A program made the position numbers and the translations under genes. A stretch of 64,000 nucleotides of DNA, taken from Bacillota bacterium (GTDB taxonomy: Bacteria; Bacillota; Clostridia; Christensenellales; Aristaeellaceae). A model generated the notes under the pieces. That model was not told the origin of the DNA. It saw nothing but the letters and a program-made list of their open reading frames with translations, and ran no database searches. The stretch lies in the NCBI GenBank assembly GCA_023416655.1, contig JAEZHK010000143.1, forward strand, positions 1 to 64,000, read 5' to 3'. The number at the start of each line of letters is the position of its first letter. The stretch's first letter is position 1. Shown in pieces: positions 41,568-48,762 of this stretch.

Positions 41568-42303
41568 GTTGATCGTGGTCAAAAACCTTCACAAGAGCTT
41601 TGGCAAGCTTAAGGTACTCAACAACATCTCTACCGTCATCCGCAAGGGCGAGGTGGTGTCGGTCATCGGCCCCTCCGGCAGCGGAAAGTCCACTTTCCTG
41701 CGCTGTCTGAATCTGCTGGAGCAGCCCACCGGCGGCCAGGTGTTCTTTGAAGGCAAGGACATCTGCGATAAAAAGTGCGACATCAACGTGCACCGGCAAA
41801 AGATCGGCATGGTGTTTCAACAGTTCAACCTGTTTGCCAACATGACGACGCTGCGCAACATCACCGCCGCGCCCATTCGCGTCCTGGGCCTGAGCAAGGC
41901 GGAGGCCGAGGAACAGGCCATGCAGCTATTGAACCGGGTGGGTTTGGCGGATAAAGTGGACAGCTACCCATCCCAACTGAGCGGCGGACAAAAACAGCGC
42001 ATCGCCATCGTGCGCGCGCTGGCCATGAAGCCGAACGTGATGTTGTTTGATGAGCCGACGAGCGCGCTGGACCCCGAGATGGTCGGCGAAGTGTTGGCCG
42101 TGATGAGGAATCTGGCACTCGAAGGCATGACCATGGTGGTCGTGACCCATGAAATGAACTTTGCCCGCGAGGTATCCTCTCGCGTACTGTTCATGGACGA
42201 AGGCCAGATCCGGGAAGACAGGCCGGCGGGAGAGTTCTTCTCCCACCCCGAAGATGCGCGCCTGAAGGATTTCCTGTCCAAGGTGCTCGGCCACCAAGCC
42301 TGA
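41554..42303 (+). CDS. Amino-acid ABC transporter ATP-binding protein (GlnQ/HisP type)
   Basis: 249 residues. Walker A G-P-S-G-S-G-K-S-T is near residue 39, the Q-loop near 89, signature L-S-G-G-Q-K-Q-R near 142, Walker B V-M-L-F-D-E-P-T near 163 and switch His in V-V-T-H-E-M near 200. Length and order are those of polar amino acid transporters. AGGAGG precedes the ATG. This is the only ABC ATPase in the window; it is not the type that serves CUT1 sugar permeases. Confidence 0.96.
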   Translation: MASDELIVVKNLHKSFGKLKVLNNISTVIRKGEVVSVIGPSGSGKSTFLRCLNLLEQPTGGQVFFEGKDICDKKCDINVHRQKIGMVFQQFNLFANMTTLRNITAAPIRVLGLSKAEAEEQAMQLLNRVGLADKVDSYPSQLSGGQKQRIAIVRALAMKPNVMLFDEPTSALDPEMVGEVLAVMRNLALEGMTMVVVTHEMNFAREVSSRVLFMDEGQIREDRPAGEFFSHPEDARLKDFLSKVLGHQA

Positions 42304-42338
42304 CGGCTCGCCGTCGAACGCGCAATCCCGCCACACAC

Positions 42339-42372
42339 CGCCGCCCGTCGAAATCGCCGGGCGGCGTTTTTT
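42339..42372 (+). terminator. Rho-independent terminator of the amino-acid transporter operon
   Basis: CGCCGCCCG and CGGGCGGCG form a perfect 9-bp stem with a 10-base loop, followed by six T residues. Confidence 0.92.
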
Positions 42373-42376
42373 ATCC

Positions 42377-42490
42377 GCCGCGCAGTTTGAGAAGGACAAC
42401 CCGGGCGTCAAGGTCGAGATCGGCTCATCGGCGGTCCCGGCCAGGCGCTGGTGGTCTCCAAGGCTTCGAAGAAACGCCCGGTTTGAACGC
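42377..42490 (+). pseudogene. Collapsed remnant of a sugar-type substrate-binding protein gene
   Basis: One frame from 42377 reads A-A-Q-F-E-K-D-N-P-G-V-K-V-E-I-G, the conserved early helix-strand of family 1 SBPs. A second frame soon after reads G-Q-A-L-V-V-S-K-A-S-K-K, a pattern from the C-terminal third (usually followed by N/H-P-E-A-A). The intervening 200 or so residues are missing, and a stop follows near 42490. It looks like an internally deleted gene squeezed between the terminator and iclR. Confidence 0.5.
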
Positions 42491-42570
42491 TCCGGAACGT
42501 ATCGCGCGCGGAGTATGCATTTGTGATCAAGGTAACGAAGCGGGCCGCCTCAATGGAAACTCATGGGTTT

Positions 42571-43362
42571 CTACATCTGGTGAAAATTCACATCGCGCTC
42601 GGTGACGATGCGCTCGATTCTGTCCCGCGCGTTTTGAAGCAGCGCGCCGATCAGCCTGATTTTCTCCTCAGTGGCCCGGAACAGCGGCACCGTGACGCTG
42701 ACGGCCGCGATTGTCTGACCATTTTTGCAGATCGGCGCGCCGACGCACCGGACGTGCTGGTCGGACTCTTCCGATTCGTAAGAAAGCCCCGTTTCGCGCG
42801 CCATAGCGAGTTGATCGGCCAGCGCATCGAAGCTGGTGATCGTGTTTGCGGTCACCGGCTTCAGGCCGTCGGGGTACAGTTTTTTCAGCATGGATACTGT
42901 GTAATTCGACAGGAGCGCCTTGCCGATTCCGGTCGCGTAAGCGGGGAGACGGCGGCCGACCGACGAATACATCCGGATGGGTTCCGGGGAGTCGATCTTC
43001 AGAAGGTAGAGCACGTCGCCGCCCACCAGAATCCCAAAATGGCAGGTTTCATTGCAGACGCCCACGATCAGTCGCATCTCGTTTCGGATCAATTCGAGCA
43101 CGTCCGTCTGTTCGAGGAAACTGTATCCGCACTCAAACATCCTGACGCCCGTCTTGTATACGCGCGTCTGGGCATTATACAGTAGGAAGCCGCGTTCCGT
43201 GAGCGTGCGGAGGATGGGGTGGATGCTGCTCTTGGGCGCGTCCAGATGCTCGACGATCTGGCTGAACGTGCGCCCGGACTGCGACGCGGCCACGTACTCG
43301 ATCGCGCGCAGCGTCCGGTCGGTCGCGCGGTGCGGCGCGCCGGGGTCCCGCTCATGTTCCAT
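42571..43362 (-). CDS. IclR-family transcriptional regulator
   Basis: 263 residues from the ATG at 43362 (an in-frame start at 43419 lies upstream but overlaps the operator). An N-terminal winged HTH covers about 15-80 (F-S-Q-I-V-E-H-L-D-A-P-K-S-S-I-H-P-I-L-R-T-L) and an IclR effector domain about 95-255 (Y-A-T-G-I-G-K-A-L-L near 155; G-A-P-I-C near 214). It diverges from the aldolase-kinase-dehydratase operon. A near-identical 16-bp palindrome lies in its own leader and in that operon's leader, so it is probably an autoregulated repressor responding to a sugar acid or KDG-like intermediate. Confidence 0.93.
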   Translation of the reverse strand: MEHERDPGAPHRATDRTLRAIEYVAASQSGRTFSQIVEHLDAPKSSIHPILRTLTERGFLLYNAQTRVYKTGVRMFECGYSFLEQTDVLELIRNEMRLIVGVCNETCHFGILVGGDVLYLLKIDSPEPIRMYSSVGRRLPAYATGIGKALLSNYTVSMLKKLYPDGLKPVTANTITSFDALADQLAMARETGLSYESEESDQHVRCVGAPICKNGQTIAAVSVTVPLFRATEEKIRLIGALLQNARDRIERIVTERDVNFHQM

Positions 43363-43373
43363 AGGCCGCCTCC

Positions 43374-43389
43374 GTTCCGATATGCGAAC
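43374..43389. promoter_or_regulatory. IclR operator candidate in the iclR leader
   Basis: GTTCCGATATGCGAAC: half-sites GTTC and GAAC flank an ATAT-centred 8-base spacer. It matches the site at 43521-43536 in 14 of 16 positions and lies between the iclR -10 and start codon. Confidence 0.7.
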
Positions 43390-43422
43390 GATCATGAAGA
43401 TTGGGGAACCGCATTTCACCCG

Positions 43423-43451
43423 ATCATATCACAAACGCCTGGTCATGTCAA
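43423..43451 (-). promoter_or_regulatory. Promoter of the iclR gene
   Basis: On the minus strand consensus TTGACA (43451-43446) and TATGAT (43428-43423) are exactly 17 bases apart. It diverges from the aldolase-operon promoter 18 bases away. Confidence 0.8.
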
Positions 43452-43468
43452 ATTTGCGGCCGCGCGGA

Positions 43469-43497
43469 TTGACAGGTTGGGGCTTTGGTGGTATCAT
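43469..43497 (+). promoter_or_regulatory. Promoter of the eda-kdgK-dgoD operon
   Basis: TTGACA (43469-43474) and TATCAT (43492-43497) are separated by 17 bases. The predicted start near 43504 fixes the leader as short and rules out a long N-terminal extension of the aldolase. Confidence 0.82.
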
Positions 43498-43520
43498 AGT
43501 TGTGCGTAATAAAGAATATT

Positions 43521-43536
43521 GTTCCTATATACGAAC
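43521..43536. promoter_or_regulatory. IclR operator candidate in the aldolase-operon leader
   Basis: GTTCCTATATACGAAC lies about 17-32 bases after the predicted transcription start. It matches the site in the iclR leader in 14 of 16 positions. A repressor bound here would block elongation or promoter clearance. Confidence 0.7.
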
Positions 43537-43582
43537 CAATTCAGACGCCCGGCAGGGCGACAAGCGGAAGGAGCGATGCGCC

Positions 43583-44218
43583 ATTCAGACCGTGGAAAAA
43601 ATCTGCGAGCACAAAATCGTCGCCATCGCGCGGCGGGTGCCGCCGGACAAAATCGTGCCCGCTGCCCAGGCGCTCTACGAGGGCGGGATCCGGCTGATGG
43701 AGATCACGTTCGATCAGGCCGACCCGGAATGCCTGCGGCTCACGCCGCGCATGATCGAGGCGCTGATCGCCCGCTTCCCCGACATGCTCGTGGGGGCGGG
43801 TACGGTGATGAGCCGCGAACAGGCGCGCGCCGCGGCGGACGCGGGCGCGCAGTTTGCGCTGGCCCCGAACGTCGACGAAGAGGTGATCGACGAGGCGCTG
43901 GGGCGCGGCCTTGTCGCCATCCCTGGAGCGATGACGCCCACCGAGGTCGCCCACGCCTGGAAGCTGGGCGCGGCGATGGTCAAGCTGTTTCCCGCCGGGG
44001 ACCTCGGGCTGGGATACCTCAAGGCGCTCCGGGGCCCTCTCCCCCACATCCCGCTGATGGCGGTGGGCGGCGTGGACCTGAACAACCTTTCCGACTTCTT
44101 CAGGGCCGGCGCGAAGGCCGTTGGTCTCGGCAGCAACATCGTGGACAACAAGCTGATCGCGGAAGGGCGCTACCGCGAATTGACCGGGCTTGCCAAAGCC
44201 TATACGAGTCTTACATAA
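43583..44218 (+). CDS. eda: KDPG/KDPGal aldolase (Eda family), non-AUG start or frameshifted start
   Basis: 211 residues counted from ATT 43583. The family sequence begins I-Q-T-V-E-K-I-C-E-H-K-I-V-A-I-A-R-R, with L-M-E-I-T-F, V-G-A-G-T-V and the Schiff-base lysine K134 in M-V-K-L-F-P-A (K133 in E. coli Eda, which supports this N-terminus). No in-frame ATG is near. GGAAGGAG at 43566-43573 is 9 bases from ATT but 18 from the first in-frame GTG (43592). The only nearby ATG (43575) is out of frame by one base. It cleaves phosphorylated 2-keto-3-deoxy sugar acid to pyruvate and glyceraldehyde-3-phosphate. The kinase and dehydratase genes follow. Confidence 0.88.
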   Translation: MQTVEKICEHKIVAIARRVPPDKIVPAAQALYEGGIRLMEITFDQADPECLRLTPRMIEALIARFPDMLVGAGTVMSREQARAAADAGAQFALAPNVDEEVIDEALGRGLVAIPGAMTPTEVAHAWKLGAAMVKLFPAGDLGLGYLKALRGPLPHIPLMAVGGVDLNNLSDFFRAGAKAVGLGSNIVDNKLIAEGRYRELTGLAKAYTSLT

Positions 44219-44229
44219 GGAGCGGCGAC

Positions 44230-45252
44230 ATGAAAAAAACGGTTTGTTTCGGCGAACTCATGGGGCGGCTGAACCCCGAAGGATACCTCCGGATGGTGCA
44301 GGCGCAGCGGCTGGAACTGTCCTACGCGGGCGGCGAGGCGAACGTGGCGGTTTCGCTTTCGTACATGGGCCTTCCCGCAACGTATGTGACGAAGCTTCCC
44401 AAGAACGATCTGGGACGCGCGGCGTCGATGGAACTGATGCGCTTCGGCGTGGATGTCTCAAACGTCGTCTGGGGCGGAAACCGGCTGGGGCTGTACTTTG
44501 TCGAAAAGGGCGCGAGCCAGCGCGCCAGCAAGGTGATCTATGACCGCGCGCATTCGGCCATCGCGGAAGCGTCCCGCGCGGATTTCGACTGGAATGCCAT
44601 CTTTGAAGGCGCGGAATGGTTCCACTTCACCGGCATCACGCCCGCGCTGGGCGGCGAACTGCCGGAAGTTTGCATGGACGCGCTGATGGCCGCGAAACGC
44701 GCGGGCGTCACGGTGAGTTGCGATCTTAACTACCGCAAGAACCTGTGGAGCCGCGAGCACGCGGGCGAGGTGATGGCGAAGTACATGCCGTATGTGGACG
44801 TGCTCATCGCCAACGAGGAGGACGCCGCCGACGTGTTCGGCATCCGCGCCTCCGGCACCGAAATCGAAAAGGGCGAACTGAGCTGCGAAGGCTACGTGGA
44901 CGTGGCGAAGCAGATCTCCGACCGCTTCGGCATCCAAAAGATCGCAATCACACTGCGCGGCAGCATCTCCGCCAGCGACAACGAATGGGGCGCGATGCTC
45001 TATATGGGCGGCGAGGCGCTCTTCTCGAAGCGTTACCGCGTGCACATCGTCGACCGCGTCGGCGGCGGCGACAGCTTCGGCGCGGGGCTGATCTACGCGA
45101 CGCAGAAAGGGTACGAGCCGCAGCGGGCGGTCGAATTCGCCGCCGCGGCGTCCTGCCTGAAGCATTCCATCGAGCACGACTTCAACCTGGTGACCGCGGA
45201 CGAAATCGAAAAACTGGCGCAGGGCGACGGCTCCGGCCGCGTGCAGCGCTGA
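44230..45252 (+). CDS. kdgK: 2-keto-3-deoxy-sugar-acid kinase (PfkB family)
   Basis: 340 residues from the ATG at 44230 (AAGGAG 8 bases upstream). The PfkB N-terminal motif is Y-A-G-G-E-A-N-V-A-V-S-L near residue 34. The C-terminal catalytic motif D-R-V-G-G-G-D-S-F-G-A-G has base D281. F-G-E-L-M-G-R-L-N-P near the start and N-Y-R-K-N-L-W near 170 are typical of KDG kinases. It phosphorylates the dehydratase product (KDG or KDGal), which the upstream aldolase splits. Whether it prefers the gluco or galacto epimer is not visible; the DgoD partner points to galacto. Confidence 0.92.
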   Translation: MKKTVCFGELMGRLNPEGYLRMVQAQRLELSYAGGEANVAVSLSYMGLPATYVTKLPKNDLGRAASMELMRFGVDVSNVVWGGNRLGLYFVEKGASQRASKVIYDRAHSAIAEASRADFDWNAIFEGAEWFHFTGITPALGGELPEVCMDALMAAKRAGVTVSCDLNYRKNLWSREHAGEVMAKYMPYVDVLIANEEDAADVFGIRASGTEIEKGELSCEGYVDVAKQISDRFGIQKIAITLRGSISASDNEWGAMLYMGGEALFSKRYRVHIVDRVGGGDSFGAGLIYATQKGYEPQRAVEFAAAASCLKHSIEHDFNLVTADEIEKLAQGDGSGRVQR

Positions 45253-45264
45253 GGGAGGCAACCC

Positions 45265-46416
45265 ATGAAGATCACAGGGCTTGAACTGTTCCAGGTGCCG
45301 CCGCGCTGGCTGTTTTTGAAGGTGACCACGGACGAAGGCGTCGTCGGCTGGGGCGAACCGGTGGTGGAGGGCCGCGCCGCGACCACCGCGGCCGCGGTGC
45401 GCGAATTGGAGGGCTGCCTGATCGGGCAGGACCCGTTCCGCATCGAGTACCTCTGGCAGACCATGTACCGCTGCGCGTTCTACCGCGGCGGCCCGGTCTT
45501 GATGAGCGCGATCTCCGGCGTCGACCAGGCGCTGTGGGACATCAAGGGCAAGGCGCTGGGCGTGCCGGTGTACGATCTGATGGGCGGCTGCGTACGCGAC
45601 AGGCTGAAGATGTACAGCTGGATCCACGGCGATACGCCGGAGGAACTGGCCGCGCAGGCGCTCGAAAAGAAGGCGCTGGGCTATACCGCGCTCAAGCTGA
45701 CCCCGTTTGAGACGACCATGCACTTCATCGATTCCTACGAGAAGGTGGACGGCACGGTTAAAAAGCTGGCCGCGATCCGCGACGCCGTCGGGCACTCGAT
45801 GGACGTGGCGATCGACTTCCACGGTCGCGTGCACAAGCCCATGGCCAAGATCCTGGCAAAGGAACTGGACCAGTTCAAGCTGATGTTCATCGAGGAGCCG
45901 GTGCTGCCGGAGAACCTGGACGCGCTCCGCGAAATCGCGCAGCACACCTCAACGCCCATCGCCACCGGCGAGCGGATGTACTCCCGCTGGGACTTCAAGC
46001 GCATCCTTGAAGCAGGCGTCGTCGACATCGTGCAGCCGGACCTCTCCCACGCGGGGGGCTTGAGCGAATGCCGCCGGATCGCCGCGCAGGCGGAGGCGTA
46101 TGACGTGGCCGTCGCGCCGCACTGCCCGCTGGGGCCGATCGCGCTGGCCAGCTGCATCCAGCTCGACTGCTGCACGCCCAACGCGTTCATTCAGGAGCAG
46201 AGCCTGGGCATCCACTACAACAAGGGCAACGAACTATTGGACTACATCAAAAACCCGTCCGTGTTCCATTACGAGGACGGTTTCGTCGCGCCGCCCAAGG
46301 GGCCGGGCCTTGGCATCGAGGTCAATGAGGAGTACGTGCGCGAAGCCGCCAAGGTGGGTCACAACTGGAAGAGCCCGATCTGGCACAATGAGGACGGCAC
46401 GCCCGCGGAGTGGTAG
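45265..46416 (+). CDS. dgoD: D-galactonate dehydratase (enolase superfamily)
   Basis: 383 residues, closely resembling E. coli DgoD along its whole length. Metal ligands are D184, E210 and E236; the catalytic histidines H186 (I-D-F-H-G-R-V-H) and H286 (V-A-P-H-C-P-L-G-P-I-A-L) match H185 and H285 of the E. coli enzyme. It converts D-galactonate to 2-keto-3-deoxygalactonate in the cytoplasm. GAGGGAGG precedes the ATG, 12 bases after kdgK. It completes a De Ley-Doudoroff-type route with the kinase and aldolase. Confidence 0.93.
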   Translation: MKITGLELFQVPPRWLFLKVTTDEGVVGWGEPVVEGRAATTAAAVRELEGCLIGQDPFRIEYLWQTMYRCAFYRGGPVLMSAISGVDQALWDIKGKALGVPVYDLMGGCVRDRLKMYSWIHGDTPEELAAQALEKKALGYTALKLTPFETTMHFIDSYEKVDGTVKKLAAIRDAVGHSMDVAIDFHGRVHKPMAKILAKELDQFKLMFIEEPVLPENLDALREIAQHTSTPIATGERMYSRWDFKRILEAGVVDIVQPDLSHAGGLSECRRIAAQAEAYDVAVAPHCPLGPIALASCIQLDCCTPNAFIQEQSLGIHYNKGNELLDYIKNPSVFHYEDGFVAPPKGPGLGIEVNEEYVREAAKVGHNWKSPIWHNEDGTPAEW

Positions 46417-46628
46417 GGCGAGGGTAGGACGAGGGTAGGGCGGAGGTACGGCAAGGGGCCCCGCCCCCGCACCCCCCGCAAGGGGCCTGAGGCCCTTGAC
46501 CCCAACGGCCACGCCCGCAAGAAAAGACGTGGCCGGGAAAGCATAATGAGAGCGCCCGCAGCCCATACAGGCCGCAGGCGCTCAACGTTTATGGGATCAG
46601 GACTTTACAATGGATTTTGGCTCTCCGA
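46417..46628. other. Low-complexity G+C-rich region between convergent operons
   Basis: It opens with three imperfect GAGGGTAGG-type units (46417-46448), then runs of G and C. CGGCCACG/CGTGGCCG (46506-46535) can form an 8-bp stem and GAGCGCC/GGCGCTC (46550-46583) a 7-bp stem; one or both probably end transcription from the two sides. No gene seen. Confidence 0.55.
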
Positions 46629-47879
46629 TTAGGGCCGGACGGCGGTGCCGTCCTTGAGGCGGGAGTACAGCCAGCCGAAGTCCATCTCGACAAAGGGGTA
46701 CTTCGCGGCGGCCTTCTCGTCGAAATCGACGCCGATGCCGGGGCGGTCGCTCAGGTAGACGTAGCCGTTTCGCGCCTCGGGGCAGCCGGGGAAGACCTCC
46801 AGCTCGCTTTCGACAAAACTGGAGACACCCGCGCTCTGCTGCTCGACAAAGCCGGAGAACTCCTGAATGCCGAAGTTGGGCGCGCTCAAGTCCAGGTGCA
46901 TTTGCGCGACCATGCCGATGGGCGACAGGTCGCTCGGGCCGTGCCAGGCAGTGCGCACGCCGTAGGCCTCGCAGAACGCGGCCAGCTTGCGCGCGGGCGT
47001 CAGCCCGCCGATGTCGCTCAGGTGCACGCGGATGAAGTCGATCCACTGGTTCTGCACGATCTGCTTCCATTCCAGCGGATGGGTGAAGAGCTCGCCCATC
47101 GCCAGTGGCACGCTCGTCTGCTCCCGCAGGTACTTGAAGTATTCGACTTGATCGGGCGGAAGGCAGTCCTCCAGGAAGAACAGCTTGAACTTCTCCATAT
47201 CCTTGGCGAAGCCCAGCGTGTCCGCCAGCGGCAGCCGCTCGTGCACGTCGTGCATCAGCTCGATCTCCCAGCCGAACTTGTCGCGCACGTGTTCGAACAG
47301 TTTGATCACGCTGCGCGTGTAGGCGCGGGGGTCGTAGTACGCGCCGGGCGGGCAGTTGTCCGGCCGGTGCATTTCGCGGTTTTTCGAGCCGTACATGTTG
47401 CCGCCGTAGGTGCCCATGTGCACGCGGATGTAGCGGTAGCCCTCGTCGATGTAGGACTGAATTTTTTGATCGACTTCCTCAAAATTGCCGCCGTCGGCGT
47501 GCCGGTAGACCGCGATGCCCTCCCGGCACTTGCCGCCGAAGAGGTCGTAGAGCGGCATGTTCGCGAGCTTGCCCTTGATGTCCCACAGCGCCTCGTCGAT
47601 GCCGGAGAGCGCGTTGTTGAGCACGGGGCCGTTGCGCCAGTAGGAGCCGCCCATGGCGATCTGCCAGATGTCCTCGATGTTGGCAACGTTTTTTCCGATC
47701 ACGAGCGGCTTCAGGTACTCTTCGACCGCGGTCACAACCGCCTTCGCGCGCCAGGTGAACGTCGCGCAGCCGTGGCCGACCAGGCCGGGCACATTGGTTT
47801 CCACCCTGACGACCACCAGGTTGATGCCCCGGGGCGCCGTGATAAAGGTTTTGACGTCCCGGATGGTCACGCAAGCCAT
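46629..47879 (-). CDS. ManD/RspA-like sugar-acid dehydratase (enolase superfamily)
   Basis: 416 residues. The start R-D-V-K-T-F-I-T-A-P-R-G-I-N-L-V-V-V-R-V and G-H-G-C-A-T-F-T-W-R are typical of the mannonate dehydratase (RspA/ManD) subgroup. Metal ligands appear as the D of M-H-D-V-H-E-R (with catalytic H two residues on), E in F-L-E-D-C-L-P and E in M-G-E-L-F-T-H-P. W-H-G-P-S-D-L-S-P-I-G follows. The subgroup dehydrates D-mannonate and/or D-gluconate to KDG; activity ranges from high to negligible, so the substrate is uncertain. It is last in an ABC transporter operon, 34 bases after the permease. Confidence 0.88.
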   Translation of the reverse strand: MACVTIRDVKTFITAPRGINLVVVRVETNVPGLVGHGCATFTWRAKAVVTAVEEYLKPLVIGKNVANIEDIWQIAMGGSYWRNGPVLNNALSGIDEALWDIKGKLANMPLYDLFGGKCREGIAVYRHADGGNFEEVDQKIQSYIDEGYRYIRVHMGTYGGNMYGSKNREMHRPDNCPPGAYYDPRAYTRSVIKLFEHVRDKFGWEIELMHDVHERLPLADTLGFAKDMEKFKLFFLEDCLPPDQVEYFKYLREQTSVPLAMGELFTHPLEWKQIVQNQWIDFIRVHLSDIGGLTPARKLAAFCEAYGVRTAWHGPSDLSPIGMVAQMHLDLSAPNFGIQEFSGFVEQQSAGVSSFVESELEVFPGCPEARNGYVYLSDRPGIGVDFDEKAAAKYPFVEMDFGWLYSRLKDGTAVRP

Positions 47880-47913
47880 GAAGGTTTCCTCCTATTTGCG
47901 TATGTATGGTTGG

Positions 47914-48762
47914 TCAGCTCTTCACGGCGCCGCTGGTCATACCGGCGATGAAGTAACGCTGGAAGCAGACGAACAGGATGATCAGCGGCAGGCAGGAGAA
48001 AGAGGAAGCCGCCATCAGGTCGTTCCACTTCACCTGGTACTGCGTGTTGAGCGACACGATGCCCACGGTCAGGGTTTTGAGCGAATCCTTGGACATCAAA
48101 ACCGCCGAGTACATGTACTCGTTCCAGCCGTTGATGAAGGTGAAGATCGAAACCGATGCGATGCCCGGCAGCGTCAGCGGCAGGATGATCTTCCAGAAGG
48201 TGTAGAAGGCCGAAGCGCCGTCCACCCGGGCGGCTTCGTCCAGCTCGATGGGGATGGTTTTGAAGTAGGATACCATCATCCATGTCGAAAAAGCAACGTT
48301 GGTTGCGGCGTACACGATGATGAGGCCCAAAAGCGTATTGTTCATGCGGTAGGTGGTGAGGATCGTGTAGAACGGCACCACCAGCATGACGCTCGGGAAC
48401 ATCTGCGTCACCAGAAGGAAGCCCATGTACAGCTTCTTGCCGGTGAACTTGAAGCGCGTGATGCCGTAGCCCGAAAGGCATGACGCCGTCACGCAGATCA
48501 GGGTCGAAAACACGCAGGTGATGAGGCTGTTGAGCGTCATCCGGCCAAAATCGTAGATCTTCCAGAATTTGACGAAGGAGTCGAACGTGGCGGGCTGCGG
48601 CAGCCAGCTCGGGTTGGGCAGGTAGGTCTGCGGCTCGGTTTTGAAGGCGGTGGACAGCATCCACGCGATCGGCACGAGGATAAACAGCGAAAGCAGCGTG
48701 AGCATTATGTAGCGCAGCGCGCCGCTCATCATGGTTTTTGCGCTTCGAACCGGCTTAGTCAT
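47914..48762 (-). CDS. CUT1 ABC transporter permease (MalG/UgpE type)
   Basis: 282 residues, six predicted helices. The EAA loop D-E-A-A-R-V-D-G-A-S-A-F-Y-T-F lies near residue 175, and the C-terminus Y-F-I-A-G-M-T-S-G-A-V-K-S is typical of MalG-type subunits. It overlaps the upstream permease by 8 bases. With the ManD-like gene downstream, a sugar acid or oligouronide is a likelier cargo than neutral sugar (inference). Confidence 0.93.
   Translation of the reverse strand: MTKPVRSAKTMMSGALRYIMLTLLSLFILVPIAWMLSTAFKTEPQTYLPNPSWLPQPATFDSFVKFWKIYDFGRMTLNSLITCVFSTLICVTASCLSGYGITRFKFTGKKLYMGFLLVTQMFPSVMLVVPFYTILTTYRMNNTLLGLIIVYAATNVAFSTWMMVSYFKTIPIELDEAARVDGASAFYTFWKIILPLTLPGIASVSIFTFINGWNEYMYSAVLMSKDSLKTLTVGIVSLNTQYQVKWNDLMAASSFSCLPLIILFVCFQRYFIAGMTSGAVKS

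Noticed and set aside
43052..43582. Upstream extension of the aldolase frame by 177 codons
   Set aside because: It runs through the iclR gene, both promoters and the operators; the predicted transcription start is near 43504.
44458..45945. 495-codon open frame antisense to kdgK and dgoD
   Set aside because: His/Val/Arg-rich shadow; sense genes have catalytic residues in place.
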